Part shown: in pieces, positions 1 through 8,073 of the stretch
Numbering within the stretch: position 1 is the stretch's first letter
Layout: each line of letters begins with the position of its first letter
Source: SG8-4 sp964598225
GTDB taxonomy: Bacteria > Planctomycetota > Phycisphaerae > Sedimentisphaerales > Anaerobacaceae
DNA: 43,604 bases
Assembly (NCBI GenBank): GCA_964598225.1
Contig: CAZRBG010000050.1
Coordinates: 1-43,604 of the forward strand
Reading direction: 5' to 3'
Notes under the pieces: generated by a model
What the model was told of the DNA's origin: nothing
Database searches by the model: none
Seen by the model: the letters and a program-made list of their open reading frames with translations, nothing else
Translations under genes and position numbers: made by a program

Positions 1-483
1 CAGCCGGCCCCAGTAATTCCAGCCCCAGCCGACAATAGTCCCATCGGATTTAAGGGCAAGACTATGGTGGATCTCTCCTGCGGCTATTGCGATAAAATCA
101 CTTCCAGCCGGTGGTGTCGCCTGGCCATCGCGATTGTAGCCCCAGCCGACAATGGACCCATCAGACTTTAGGGCAAGACTATGCCAATAACCTGCGGCTA
201 TCGCGATAAAATCATTTCCCGCTGGTGGTGTCGCCTGGCCCTCGTTATTGCTGCCCCAGCCGACAATGGTCCCATCAGATTTAAGGGCAAGACTATGCCC
301 ATAAGGGCCATCTGCGGCTATCGCGATAAAATCATTTCCCGCTGGTGGTGTCGCCTGGCCCTCGTTATTGCTGCCCCAGCCGATTATTTCGCCCGATTCT
401 CCTGAAGAAGTTGAAACAAGGCCTGCGAGCAGAATCGCCAAAATTCCGGCGAGCATTATAATTGATTTAGATTTCTTTGGCAT
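1..483 (-). CDS. RCC1-repeat secreted protein, N-terminal part (cut by window edge)
   Basis: An open frame of 161 codons runs from an ATG at 483 off the left edge. A GAGGAG Shine-Dalgarno lies 9 bases before the ATG. The protein opens with a basic stretch (MPKKSKS) and a hydrophobic signal segment, then has near-identical repeats of 38-40 residues. Each begins GWGxNxxGQATPPAG and contains HSLALKSDGxIV, the hallmark of RCC1/BNR-type beta-propeller blades. Three full blades and the start of a fourth are visible. RCC1-like repeats form seven-bladed propellers used for binding; no enzymatic activity is implied. The C-terminus is outside the window, so any anchor (for example PEP-CTERM, as in the neighbour) cannot be seen. 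Identification of the repeat family is firm; the role is unknown. Confidence 0.8.
   Translation of the reverse strand, partial: MPKKSKSIIMLAGILAILLAGLVSTSSGESGEIIGWGSNNEGQATPPAGNDFIAIAADGPYGHSLALKSDGTIVGWGSNNEGQATPPAGNDFIAIAAGYWHSLALKSDGSIVGWGYNRDGQATPPAGSDFIAIAAGEIHHSLALKSDGTIVGWGWNYWGRL
22..381. repeat. Tandem DNA repeats of about 117 bp inside the RCC1 gene
   Basis: The string GCCCCAGCCGA recurs at 22, 139, 253 and 373, giving unit lengths of 117, 114 and 120 bp. Units are nearly identical except for a short segment just before the HSLALK codons, where the protein reads ADGPYG, AGYW or AGEIH. The length changes are multiples of three, so the frame is kept. Confidence 0.85.
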
Positions 484-611
484 GGTTATTTGCTCCTCAT
501 TTGGAGATACTTTTTTTGGCAAAAGCCGGTTACGGAGTGCTATTTCACACATTTTAGGCCCTCATAGTAATAACAGGCGAATGTATTGCTTGTCGTGCAA
601 CGCAAAGATTT

Positions 612-1274
612 TCAAAATGCGCGTAATCTGCGCCAGAGCCCGACCGTGCCGAATCCGACCATACCGAGCAATAAAGCGCCCGGAACAGGTACTATAGAAA
701 CAGCAACGTCATTCGTATAGATCATGCCGTCTGAATTGATCGCCAGCACGTCGCCAAAGCCGGTAAGATCGGGCAACATCGGATCGAATGTGACCGGGTC
801 CAGGATGCTGAAGACGAGTTCATCCCGTCCGAACAGGCCGACGGTATCACTGGCAAACATCTGAAAATCAAATGATAGGCTGGTTGCAGACGATCCTGTG
901 TAATCCCTGTACGTCAATGTGGGAGTAACGAATGGGTCCTCGTCAATCCTCAATACCGAGGCGCCCGAGCCGTTCAGGCTGCCGCCGACAACATTAACGC
1001 TGCCGGGATTGAAAGAATCGACGATAAAGCCGCCTATGCCGCTTTCAAAGTCGTCGGATACCGCTCCGAAAACTACGTTGTCAATCAAGGCATAAGAATC
1101 GCCGATGACGCCCGAATTATCATACACTGCCACTTCAAGCTCAAAATCACTGCCGACAATACCGGACAGGTCAATTGAGGCTCGGTATGCGTAAGGATCA
1201 GCCCGAGACGTTCCTGAAACAATCGATATGACAACGAACGATACAATTAGACTGCGTGAAATACTCTCTTTCAT
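612..1274 (-). CDS. PEP-CTERM sorting-domain exported protein
   Basis: A 220-residue protein. The ATG at 1274 is chosen because GGAGGAG lies just upstream; the in-frame TTG at 1289 would place that site inside the gene. It has a signal peptide (KESISRSLIVSFVVISIVSGTSRA), a beta-rich middle of the kind seen in planctomycete secreted proteins, and a C-terminal tripartite signal: VPVPG, a hydrophobic helix (ALLLGMVGFGTVGLW) and a basic end RRLRAF. That matches the PEP-CTERM family, whose tail is recognised and cut by exosortase/XrtA-type enzymes for export to the cell surface. The motif here is the VPxPG variant. No exosortase is in the window. The function of the middle region is unknown. Confidence 0.75.
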   Translation of the reverse strand: MKESISRSLIVSFVVISIVSGTSRADPYAYRASIDLSGIVGSDFELEVAVYDNSGVIGDSYALIDNVVFGAVSDDFESGIGGFIVDSFNPGSVNVVGGSLNGSGASVLRIDEDPFVTPTLTYRDYTGSSATSLSFDFQMFASDTVGLFGRDELVFSILDPVTFDPMLPDLTGFGDVLAINSDGMIYTNDVAVSIVPVPGALLLGMVGFGTVGLWRRLRAF

Positions 1275-1398
1275 CTTATACTCCTCCAATTTCTTTTGTG
1301 AATTCTGCGGACATCTTGCTTATTTCTCTTTTTGCTGTCGCTTATATCCTTGCTTGGCTGGTCGCGTGAGCAATTGAACGCCTTGACCAAAGTAAAGA

Positions 1399-1417
1399 GG
1401 CGTGACCTACTCACGCC
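1399..1417. repeat. Short hairpin GGCGTGA-CCTAC-TCACGCC
   Basis: Perfect 7-bp inverted arms around a 5-nt loop, adjoining the larger palindrome at 1418-1522. There is no T-run, so it is not an obvious terminator. Confidence 0.5.
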
Positions 1418-1522
1418 CCGTATCAGGCACTGGCATGCCCACACAAGAACGCTTTCGGCACGCCCCAATGGGGGGCGTACCTTAGCGCTGTCTTGTGTGT
1501 GAAATTGCCAGTTTCGATACGG
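1418..1522. repeat. 105-bp imperfect palindrome, possible MITE-like element
   Basis: Nested inverted arms can be read directly: CCGTATC (1418-1424) with GATACGG (1516-1522); ACTGGCA (1429-1435) with TGCCAGT (1506-1512); CACACAAGA (1440-1448) with TCTTGTGTG (1491-1499); ACGCCCC (1460-1466) with GGGGCGT (1472-1478). The arms are separated by short mismatched bulges, so a transcript would fold as one long hairpin. It lies upstream of the PEP-CTERM gene in a non-coding stretch. It could be a miniature inverted-repeat element or a structured RNA. No target-site duplication was identified. Confidence 0.6.
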
Positions 1523-2401
1523 ACAGCAGCCGAAGCTACGCAACTGTCATGTTATTGAAGTCAATTATCCGTTTTTCTCAAATCCTCCATTTCGTGTTCC
1601 ACTTTCCTTCTAATGAATCCGAGGATATCTGTCGTAACTAAAACCCACTGCGGCTATTACTGTATGTGCAACAAGCTCCTGCATCTTTTCTCGTCCCGGA
1701 TATCGCTATGCTATTGGCATCGTATCGTTTTCTTCCATCCTGTGTCAAGTAAAAACTGAGATCTTATGAAAAATACGTATTTACCCCAATACTCAAAGAA
1801 AGAGTTATACCAGTCTAAGAGCTAAACGACCCGGCCGAAATCCTGACCATCCTGTCAAATTTTGCCCTTCTATATATAAAGGCGTTTCTCAGGGGCCAAA
1901 TGTCGATGTCGAATTTCTAATTTTTTAAGAAAAATTTTAGAAACCGCAATCAGGAGCCAAAAAACAGGATACAGAATACAGAATTCAGGAGCCAGAAGGA
2001 AAAAATCTTAATCACAGCCTGACCCATTCGACTATGCTTAGAGGTGCCCTGAGCTTGCCGAACGGGGCAGGCAGTGGTGAATAGTAATCGAGCAATTTCC
2101 GTTCAAAACTGCGCGTAGCTCAGGGCAAAAATGGAAAGGTGTGAAGTTTTTCTATTCATTGCCGCATAAGGAGTTATAGCGAGAATCCCGCCTACAATTA
2201 TGTAGAATTTCGTTCAATTCGTGCATGTTGCTCCAAATACAGAGGCGCGCCTCTTGTGCGCCTGAGTAGTGAAAAGCAGGAGACAGAATACAGGAGACCT
2301 GAACATTGACTATTGAATATTGACGATTGACTATTATTTTTCCTCTTCTTGATGTCCTAATCAGTGTCAACAATTGTGTTCATTCGTGATAAAAAAAATA
2401 C
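1523..2401. other. Gene-free region with low-complexity, repeat-derived sequence
   Basis: No open frame here has a believable ribosome site or protein-like composition. The stretch is AT-rich around 1740-1960 and contains short purine-rich repeats: variants of ACAGGATACAGAATACAG near 1965-1998 and again near 2278-2300, and TATTGAATATTGACGATTG near 2310. These look like degenerate intergenic repeats and not genes. Confidence 0.5.
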
Positions 2402-2930
2402 GAAACAAAGCCAATCGCCAAGGCACAGCTCTGGCGTCCTGAGCACGGCCGAAGTATCTAATATATATGGATTTTGTAAAACAAACCCAATTTGCCCTTA
2501 CTGCGTTCTCCGGAAGGAGTCCATAGGACTGCGTAATGCGTTATGCGAAAAGGAGATATGCGAATTGCAAAACGTTTTCCGGGGTCGAAAACAAAGCGAA
2601 TTCAAACCCAAAATGCTGGATTCCCGCCGTCGCGAGAATGGCAAATGGGCCCGCCTTCGGTGGGAAATTCGAAGCACGAGATCCGAAGCTTGTCCTGAGC
2701 AACGTCGAAGGATTCGAAACGAGCGGAGCTTGCACAGGTGATTTCGCAAAACAAAGCCAATTTTAGTGCAGGGTTCGATTGGCGTAAGTGTATTACATAG
2801 AAAGGATTAGATGAATATAATCCGGTTTCGAGGGCTAAAAAACAAAGCCAATTTGCTCGCCTTGGGCGAGAAATCCTAAGCACGAAGCACTAAATCCGAA
2901 GTTCTGGATTCCCGCCTGCGCGGGAATGAC
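2402..2930. repeat. Cluster of dispersed intergenic repeats (AAACAAAGCCAATTT type)
   Basis: Five variants of AAAACAAAGCCAATTTGCC occur in about 460 bp, at about 2402, 2478, 2588, 2748 and 2839. Between them lie a CTGGATTCCCGCC...GGGAATGAC element with palindromic core TTCCCGC-CTGC-GCGGGAA (2909-2926), a decayed copy near 2616-2640, and a GCTTGTCCTGAGC...GTCGAAGGA element (2688-2711). All are non-coding. Short open frames across them translate to KTNPI/AKQSQF-like peptides that I regard as artefacts of the repeats. Confidence 0.65.
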
Positions 2931-2986
2931 AGGGAGCCTGCGGCGGGAATCTTCAATCTCTAATCACTACCCGCTAAACGCTGGTT

Positions 2987-3772
2987 CTAGTGGCGGGGTA
3001 TTGAGAACTCCTTTTTGCGGGTGTTCATCTGGGCCTTTAGCCGGGCTATGATGGATGAGTGCATCTGGGAGACGCGGGATTCGGACAGATCGAGCGTGGC
3101 GCCGATCTCCTTCATCGTCATCTCCTCGTAATAGTACAGCACGATAATCAGCCTCTCGGCACGGGTCAGGCCCTTTGTGAGCAGGCTCTTGAGGTCGCGC
3201 TTCTGGGCCTCGATGACCGGGTCCTTGCTCCGCTGGTCCTTGATGACATCGATCTCGCGGATGTCCTTCTCGCCCTCGCCGTCGCTGTAATTGTTGCTCA
3301 GCGAGACGAGGCTCGCGGCGTTGGCGTCGCGGCGGAGACGGTTGAACTCCTCCATCTCCATATCGAGCTCGTCGGCGATCTCCCTGCCGGTGGGCTTTCG
3401 GCCGAGATGGGTTTCGAGCGAATTCGTCGCCTTTGTCAGTTGGTGCGCCCGTGCGCGCACGAGGCGCGGGACCCAGTCCATGCTGCGAAGCTCGTCGAGG
3501 ATCGAGCCTCTGATACGGGGCGAGCAGTACGTCTCGAACTTGACGCCGACCTCCGGGTTGAACTTGTCGATCGCATCCATCAGCCCGAACGTGCCGGCGC
3601 TGATTAGGTCGTCCAGCTCGACTTTATCGGGCAGCTTGCTGTGCAGGCGCTCGGCGCAGTACCGCACCAGCGGCCTGTAGTTTTCCATCAGCGCGTTACG
3701 ATACTGCTGTTCACGGGTCTTGTGGAATAGTTCCCAAACTTGCTCGATGCTAAGTTCCTGCCTGGTCTCCAC
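2987..3772 (-). CDS. fliA: Sigma-28 (FliA/WhiG-type) RNA polymerase sigma factor
   Basis: A 261-residue alternative sigma factor of the sigma-70 family. The start chosen is the GTG at 3772, preceded by a perfect AAGGAGG seven bases upstream; an ATG at 3823 would add 17 unlikely residues. Region 2 is visible as LVRYCAERLHSKLPDKVELDD, then LISAGTFGLMDAIDKFNP and KFETYCSPRIRGSILDELR, as in FliA/WhiG. Region 3 follows (GRKPTGREIADELDM). Region 4 is LTRAERLIIVLYYYEEMTMKEIGATLDLSESRVSQMHSSI, the -35-binding helix-turn-helix. In the family this factor drives late flagellar or motility genes or, in some lineages, other development genes. It lies upstream of no other gene on its strand but downstream of the FlgB-like and MerR-type genes, suggesting a small motility-related set. 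Confidence 0.9.
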   Translation of the reverse strand: METRQELSIEQVWELFHKTREQQYRNALMENYRPLVRYCAERLHSKLPDKVELDDLISAGTFGLMDAIDKFNPEVGVKFETYCSPRIRGSILDELRSMDWVPRLVRARAHQLTKATNSLETHLGRKPTGREIADELDMEMEEFNRLRRDANAASLVSLSNNYSDGEGEKDIREIDVIKDQRSKDPVIEAQKRDLKSLLTKGLTRAERLIIVLYYYEEMTMKEIGATLDLSESRVSQMHSSIIARLKAQMNTRKKEFSIPRH

Positions 3773-3930
3773 TTGCTTTCCTCCTTGAAAAGTATCCCGT
3801 CGGTCGGGAGCACAGTTTTCCATACTGATACTAACACGACTTTATCTTTCCGGTTCCGCCGCACAAACGAGCGACGCGAACGTCCCTGTATTTTTATCGT
3901 CCGTTTAGCCGATAACTTTAGCGGAACCTC

Positions 3931-4347
3931 TCAACAGTTGGTTTTTACGGCTCCTTCTTTCTGTCTTAGCAGCTCAGCAGCGACCTTCTGGCTGAGGGAA
4001 TTTTCCCAGAGCTTCTCCGTCTGCCACTCGATATATTCATCCCGATTTTCTCTCAGGAGCTTCTCGCCGTATTCGTCGACGATCGGCGTGACTTCCATGT
4101 CACCGTCGATGCAGAATTTGATATTCTCGGTGTCGCAGAGGACCAGGCGCTGACTCATGATGTGTTCTTCGACAGCGTCATTGACTACGATCGAGAACTC
4201 ATCGACGTGAAGCTCTTTCGGAACGAAATTCGGTTTGTGGACGTTGATTATGTTTTGGACGAGGATCTTCTGGCGCTTGTGTGTGAATTTGACAATCTTG
4301 ATCAGTATTTCGGCAATATTGTCGGTTGTCAGCGATGTCAGATTCAT
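3931..4347 (-). CDS. FlgB-like flagellar basal-body rod protein (divergent)
   Basis: A 138-residue protein, the usual FlgB length, with AAAGGA seven bases before the ATG at 4347. The N-terminal part (residues about 16-50: FTHKRQKILVQNIINVHKPN, then FVPKELHVDEF) fits the FlgB/rod signature of a helix with RQ..L..NI.N..TPGF followed by a short extended segment. The C-terminal helix (EKLWENSLSQKVAAELLRQK) resembles the family's EN.L.Y..A..LL..K segment. FlgB forms the proximal rod of the flagellum in the periplasm. The match is by eye and the conserved TPGY/F is altered to KPNF, so this may be a divergent or repurposed rod protein. Neighbours are a sigma-28 factor and a MerR-type regulator; no other flagellar structural genes are nearby. 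Confidence 0.5.
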   Translation of the reverse strand: MNLTSLTTDNIAEILIKIVKFTHKRQKILVQNIINVHKPNFVPKELHVDEFSIVVNDAVEEHIMSQRLVLCDTENIKFCIDGDMEVTPIVDEYGEKLLRENRDEYIEWQTEKLWENSLSQKVAAELLRQKEGAVKTNC

Positions 4348-4571
4348 GGCGTCCTTTCATTTTGACGTTCCGGCGTTCGTCGTTCGCTGTGAATGGCGCG
4401 CGCCGCGACCAAAGGGGAAGGCGGGACGATGCCGGGAAGGCGAGTGACGAAGTGCGAAACCGAGTTGTTCATCCTTGATCCTCAAACCGGCTGCTGCGGC
4501 CCTGCCGTGATAACGAATCCGAGAAGGCCGGCGTAACAAGCCGTTACTGTTTCTGCGTTTTCTGCCGTTAA

Positions 4572-4883
4572 TCAATTCGATCCTTCATCAGTCCTGCTTT
4601 TCGACCGGCGAGAAGAGCGTTCTTTGCTGCTAAATAATTCTCTTATCTGCGCGAGGGTTTTCGTTTTACGCAAACGGATGATTTCCGAGAGCCTCTCGAA
4701 CACGGACTCGTCGTAGAGTCGATGCCCGCCTTCGGTCCGGGCGGCCTCGCGAATGAGACCCATTATCGTGTAATTGTGGATAGTCTGCCGCGAGAAGGGG
4801 GTGTAATTGACCAGCTCGCCGATGCGATAAAGTTTGGTCGGTATCGGCAACATTTCGTTTTCAAATCCTGATTGAAGCGTCAT
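4572..4883 (-). CDS. MerR-type helix-turn-helix regulator
   Basis: A 103-residue DNA-binding protein; GAAGGA precedes the ATG at 4883. Residues about 18-75 form a MerR-like winged helix: LYRIGELVNYTPFSRQTIHN, YTIMGLIREAARTEGGHRLY, DESVFERLSEIIRLR, then KTLAQIRELF. The protein stops soon after this domain in a basic, serine-rich tail, so there is no obvious metal-binding or drug-binding C-terminal domain. This resembles the compact MerR-like regulators near motility and sigma genes in some deltaproteobacteria and planctomycetes. It lies upstream of the FlgB-like and sigma-28 genes on the same strand and may control them (inference). Confidence 0.75.
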   Translation of the reverse strand: MTLQSGFENEMLPIPTKLYRIGELVNYTPFSRQTIHNYTIMGLIREAARTEGGHRLYDESVFERLSEIIRLRKTKTLAQIRELFSSKERSSRRSKSRTDEGSN

Positions 4884-5491
4884 GATTCCTTCAAAACCTA
4901 TTTCACAATTTTTACATTCCGACTGCCGGACACCAAAAATCCAGAGGCCGACGACACATTACTATTTCAAAAAACGACTAACGAAAAACCAACCGTCGAA
5001 TGCTGCTTTCCATGCGGTTAAGTGGACGAATCCAAAACCAATCAACCGCCATTAGGACCCAGTGACATAAAGATTATATTTTGCATTTTGTAAAATATAA
5101 AATACGATTTTGGGTACGTCAATTTTTTTTTATAAATTTTAAGAGAAAAACAAGCTGCCTGCTCAAATGTGAGATCAGCGCAGTCCGCCTTGATTCGCAG
5201 GGGCGTACAGCAGGTGTTCATAGATAAGCACTGATTTCTCACTGATTTTGAGGTATTTATCGGCCGGTCTGCTCGAAAAAGACGACAGGATAAGCCTTAA
5301 AAGTGGCTTCGCTATTATTCTTTTTTCGTTAGCAAACAACTGGTTTCTTTAGAGAGCGGAGAAGTTAATTTTAAATTTGAGCTGTAACTTTTTGCGAAAT
5401 AAGCAATTGGAATTGTCCGATAGAAAGAGCAGCGGTATGATCGTGTTGTGTGAACTTGCGCTAATTTCAAAGGACGAGTCGCAGTTGAATT
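4884..5491. other. 608-bp intergenic region between MerR and GGDEF genes
   Basis: This is a divergent intergenic region. It is AT-rich at about 5085-5150, including a TTTTTTTTATAAATTTTAAG tract. I see no gene, no tRNA and no clear hairpin terminator. It probably carries the promoters of both divergent genes. Confidence 0.4.
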
Positions 5492-6568
5492 ATGAATAGC
5501 ATTGGAAAAAATCTTCCAAGTCCCGGGAAAAAAGCTGATAGCGGCATCTGGCTGCTCGAACAGGTGACGCCGCTGGCCCGGCAGATAAACTGCCTGGATA
5601 TCGATAAGATCGCCGACGCCTGTATCAGTAGAATTCCTAATCTCGTTAGTGCAAGATTCGCATCGGTTTACGTGTTAGATGAGGCAAGCAATATTCTTCA
5701 CCTTTACAAGCATAATCATCCTTTTCCGATAAATCAGATCGTATCTCTGAATCAAAAACCTACGCCGTTGATGGTAATGGCGGCCCGAAGCAAAGAGCTG
5801 ATATTGGTGCCGGACATAGACCTCCACAAGAAACCCATAATCAGAAGATCTCAGCGAGTTTTTGCAGACAACTATCAGACCAATAACTGCGCTATCGTTC
5901 CTCTTCTGTGCCAGGACAGGGTGGTGGGCGTGCTGAATCTGGCGGACAGGACGGACGGGGCTTTCTTCGATTCCGGAGATATTGCGCTTATTGAGCTCTT
6001 CAGCCAGCTTGTCGGCGCTTCGATCGGCAACGTCAGGCTTTTCGAGAAGATTCAGCACCAGGCAACGACCGACGGGCTCACCGGGCTTGTAAACCACAAG
6101 ACTTTTTACGAGATACTGGAGAAAGAACTCTGGCGGTCGCGGCGGTTCGGCGGGCGGATTTCGCTGATTATGATCGATATCGACAATCTCAAGACCATAA
6201 ACGACGCTTACGGCCACAGAGCCGGCGACACGGTCATCCGCGAAATCAGCAGAAGAATCAGGGAGTGCATCAGGCAGATAGACACCGCGGCAAGGTACGG
6301 CGGGGATGAGTTTGCGGTTATCCTGCTCAACACAGATATTAAAGACGCCACGATTGTCGCCGAGCGTATGGTAAAGGCTGTAGCCAGGTGCCCGGCGTTA
6401 TGGAACAAGCAGCATATTCAGCTTTCGATCAGCGTCGGGCTCGGTCAATACGACGCCGACAATACGCCTGAGGATATCACGAGCCGGTCGGACAAGGCGC
6501 TCTACACGGCAAAACAGGCGGGTAAGAACACGTTCAAGGTATTCGAGTCTGTCGAAAGCAGCCTTTGA
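5492..6568 (+). CDS. GAF-GGDEF diguanylate cyclase
   Basis: A 358-residue soluble protein. Residues about 35-180 form a GAF-type sensor domain (for example LVSARFASVYVLDEASNILH and VVGVLNLADRTDGAFFDSGD). Residues about 190-350 form a GGDEF domain starting ATTDGLTGLVNHKTF. The catalytic loop is RYGGDEFAV (GGDEF at 270-274), and the magnesium-binding/substrate part is MIDIDNLKTINDAYGHRAGD. An inhibitory I-site RxxD is present (R261, D264), exactly five residues before GGDEF, so product inhibition by cyclic di-GMP is expected. The enzyme would make c-di-GMP from two GTP. It faces away from the sigma-28/FlgB-like/MerR set, and c-di-GMP commonly controls motility versus attachment, so a shared theme is plausible. 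No transmembrane segment is seen. Confidence 0.92.
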   Translation: MNSIGKNLPSPGKKADSGIWLLEQVTPLARQINCLDIDKIADACISRIPNLVSARFASVYVLDEASNILHLYKHNHPFPINQIVSLNQKPTPLMVMAARSKELILVPDIDLHKKPIIRRSQRVFADNYQTNNCAIVPLLCQDRVVGVLNLADRTDGAFFDSGDIALIELFSQLVGASIGNVRLFEKIQHQATTDGLTGLVNHKTFYEILEKELWRSRRFGGRISLIMIDIDNLKTINDAYGHRAGDTVIREISRRIRECIRQIDTAARYGGDEFAVILLNTDIKDATIVAERMVKAVARCPALWNKQHIQLSISVGLGQYDADNTPEDITSRSDKALYTAKQAGKNTFKVFESVESSL

Positions 6569-6929
6569 GCTTTTTGTTTCGTGGTGCGTTCCGGGTTCTG
6601 GTTCTGCGTACTTCGAGGAGCTCTGTGGGCAGCACGCCGCACGGACGGAGTCAGCGTCGCCACTCGGCTTTTCGGACCATCAGTGGGGGTAATTGCTGGG
6701 GATTGACCTTTCGTTTGCCCGTACTCACACAGCTTCGGCCGCTCGGATACCACAGAAGCGTGAACAGCTTCGGCTTAAGAGGTATTCGTTGTTTTCTCAA
6801 TTTAGTCAGTATCATCGTCGGCCTCTTTTTACAAGCAGGACAATAGCGATTACACCCTCCTCCTATCGGTCAATTTACGGGGTGACTTTGCTAATTGGAT
6901 AAGACATGCAGCATTTTTACAGGAGGATA
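6569..6929. other. 361-bp intergenic region between converging genes
   Basis: It lies between the ends of the GGDEF gene and the ECF operon. I see no convincing gene. A perfect-looking ribosome site (AGGAGG, seven bases before an ATG at 6932) is followed by only 23 codons antisense to the neighbouring gene, which I take as chance. Confidence 0.35.
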
Positions 6930-7454
6930 TTATGGAAAATACCGCTTCTCTGCATCCGGACCGAAGAACACCAACTGGGCGCGGCCTTCTTCATGATGAA
7001 TAAGACCACAGGGGCTCCCTGGGAAAAGGGCGAGCAATTCGCTGTCACTTATACGCCGAATGGGCATGATCTCATTTACAAACAGACTTTCATGCAAAGG
7101 CCGGGAAGTCACCTTCCAACCCAATTCCGGACGGGATGAGACCAGCTTGCCGTCCAGAACAGAGGGATCGGTTTTCAGATAAAGGTGCGCATCAAACCCT
7201 GTGCGCGACTTTATGAGATAAGCAGGTACCGATTCAGAAGTATCGCTTGGCGTGAGAGGCAACTGGGCAAAATACAGTACACCCACTACCAAAACGGCAG
7301 CGGCGCCGGCAACGGTGTATACCCAGATACGATGTCGTCTCTGAGGCCGAAGTTGCTCGAGGCATCGGTTTAGTAGCGCTTCCTTATAGTCTAAGACCTC
7401 GTTATCTTCCAGGACCTCGTCCACTAAGGAAGTGTCATTCGAAGAGCGGTTCAT
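6930..7454 (-). CDS. Single-pass membrane protein, putative anti-sigma factor
   Basis: A 174-residue protein with a cytoplasmic N-terminus of about 43 residues (acidic, then basic LRPQRRHR), one membrane helix (WVYTVAGAAAVLVVGVLYFA, residues about 45-64) and a periplasmic domain of about 110 residues containing a C at about 150. Its first 20 bases overlap the end of the ECF sigma gene, so the two are translationally coupled. Topology and context are those of an anti-sigma factor, but no zinc-binding HXXXCXXC motif is visible in the N-terminal part, so the inhibitor role is inferred from position. No recognised domain was identified in the periplasmic part. Confidence 0.6.
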   Translation of the reverse strand: MNRSSNDTSLVDEVLEDNEVLDYKEALLNRCLEQLRPQRRHRIWVYTVAGAAAVLVVGVLYFAQLPLTPSDTSESVPAYLIKSRTGFDAHLYLKTDPSVLDGKLVSSRPELGWKVTSRPLHESLFVNEIMPIRRISDSELLALFPGSPCGLIHHEEGRAQLVFFGPDAEKRYFP

Positions 7455-8073
7455 GGTTTAATCTCTTAAGCAATAGTATCTTGAGTTTCTTGCGTATCCG
7501 CGCCAGACGTGATTCCACGGCTTTGGGTGTCAACCTCCAGGTCTGAGCCAGAGTCCGGTATGTCTGTCTCTTATAATACTTTCCCTCTACCAGCGCTCGA
7601 TCCTTAGGGTCGAGTTCGTTGAGGCAGTGGCGCAGATGTTCTTCCAGTTCACGGTTGGTATCTTGTTGGAAGGTAGCCTGAATGCATTTGCCGATGCCCG
7701 ATTGGTGCCTGTTTGGGTTGTGGCGCTGCTCCTTGCGAACCTGGTCGATCAAGGCCGAGCGCGCCACGCAACACACCCAGGCCCACAAGTCGCCGGCCTG
7801 CTCAAAGGGTTTCATGGTCCGCATGACCCGTAGCATCGTTTCCTGTATGGCCTCCTGAACCAAGTCTTCCCGGCCCCGGGAACAGACCAGTAAATAACGA
7901 TATAACTGCGTAAAAACGGCCTGATAAAAGCTCGTGAACGCCATCGCATCGCCCTGCACAATTCCGCGAGTTACGGAAGAAATGTCCAGGGATGCAAGCG
8001 AACCGACCTCTTTTTTAACAGAGGTCGATTCACCCGAGGGTGAGACAGCGTTATGTGTTGAGTTGGATTGCAC
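7435..8073 (-). CDS. ECF-type RNA polymerase sigma factor
   Basis: A 212-residue sigma-70 family protein of the extracytoplasmic-function type, with regions 2 and 4 only. Region 2 is AFTSFYQAVFTQLYRYLLVC followed by DLVQEAIQETMLRVMR and WAWVCCVARSALIDQVRKEQ. Region 4 is LNELDPKDRALVEGKYYKRQ and TYRTLAQTWRLTPKAVESRL. The start is a GTG at 8073 that shares one base with the TAG stop of the gene before it (TAGTG), so it is probably translated by coupling; no strong Shine-Dalgarno is present. The N-terminal extension of about 30 residues is rich in serine. It is followed by a membrane protein overlapping by 20 bases. This arrangement suggests the sigma factor is held by one of its two exported or membrane partners. 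Confidence 0.88.
   Translation of the reverse strand: MQSNSTHNAVSPSGESTSVKKEVGSLASLDISSVTRGIVQGDAMAFTSFYQAVFTQLYRYLLVCSRGREDLVQEAIQETMLRVMRTMKPFEQAGDLWAWVCCVARSALIDQVRKEQRHNPNRHQSGIGKCIQATFQQDTNRELEEHLRHCLNELDPKDRALVEGKYYKRQTYRTLAQTWRLTPKAVESRLARIRKKLKILLLKRLNHEPLFE

Noticed and set aside
1271..1543. Open frame of 90 codons on the minus strand
   Set aside because: It runs through the 105-bp palindrome and has no ribosome site; composition is not protein-like.
2364..2883. Several overlapping short open frames with KTNPI or AKQSQF peptides
   Set aside because: They cover the repeat cluster, overlap in several frames, and lack ribosome sites.
2602..2930. CRISPR-like array from the repeated AAACAAAGCC and CCCGCC elements
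   Set aside because: Copies are divergent, irregularly spaced and mixed with other elements, with no cas genes.
4357..4575. Open frame of 72 codons between the FlgB-like and MerR-type genes
   Set aside because: Arginine-rich composition and no ribosome site; probably GC-rich spacer.
6932..7003. ATG with a near-perfect AGGAGG ribosome site on the plus strand
   Set aside because: Only 23 codons follow, antisense to the end of the putative anti-sigma gene and with no protein-like pattern.
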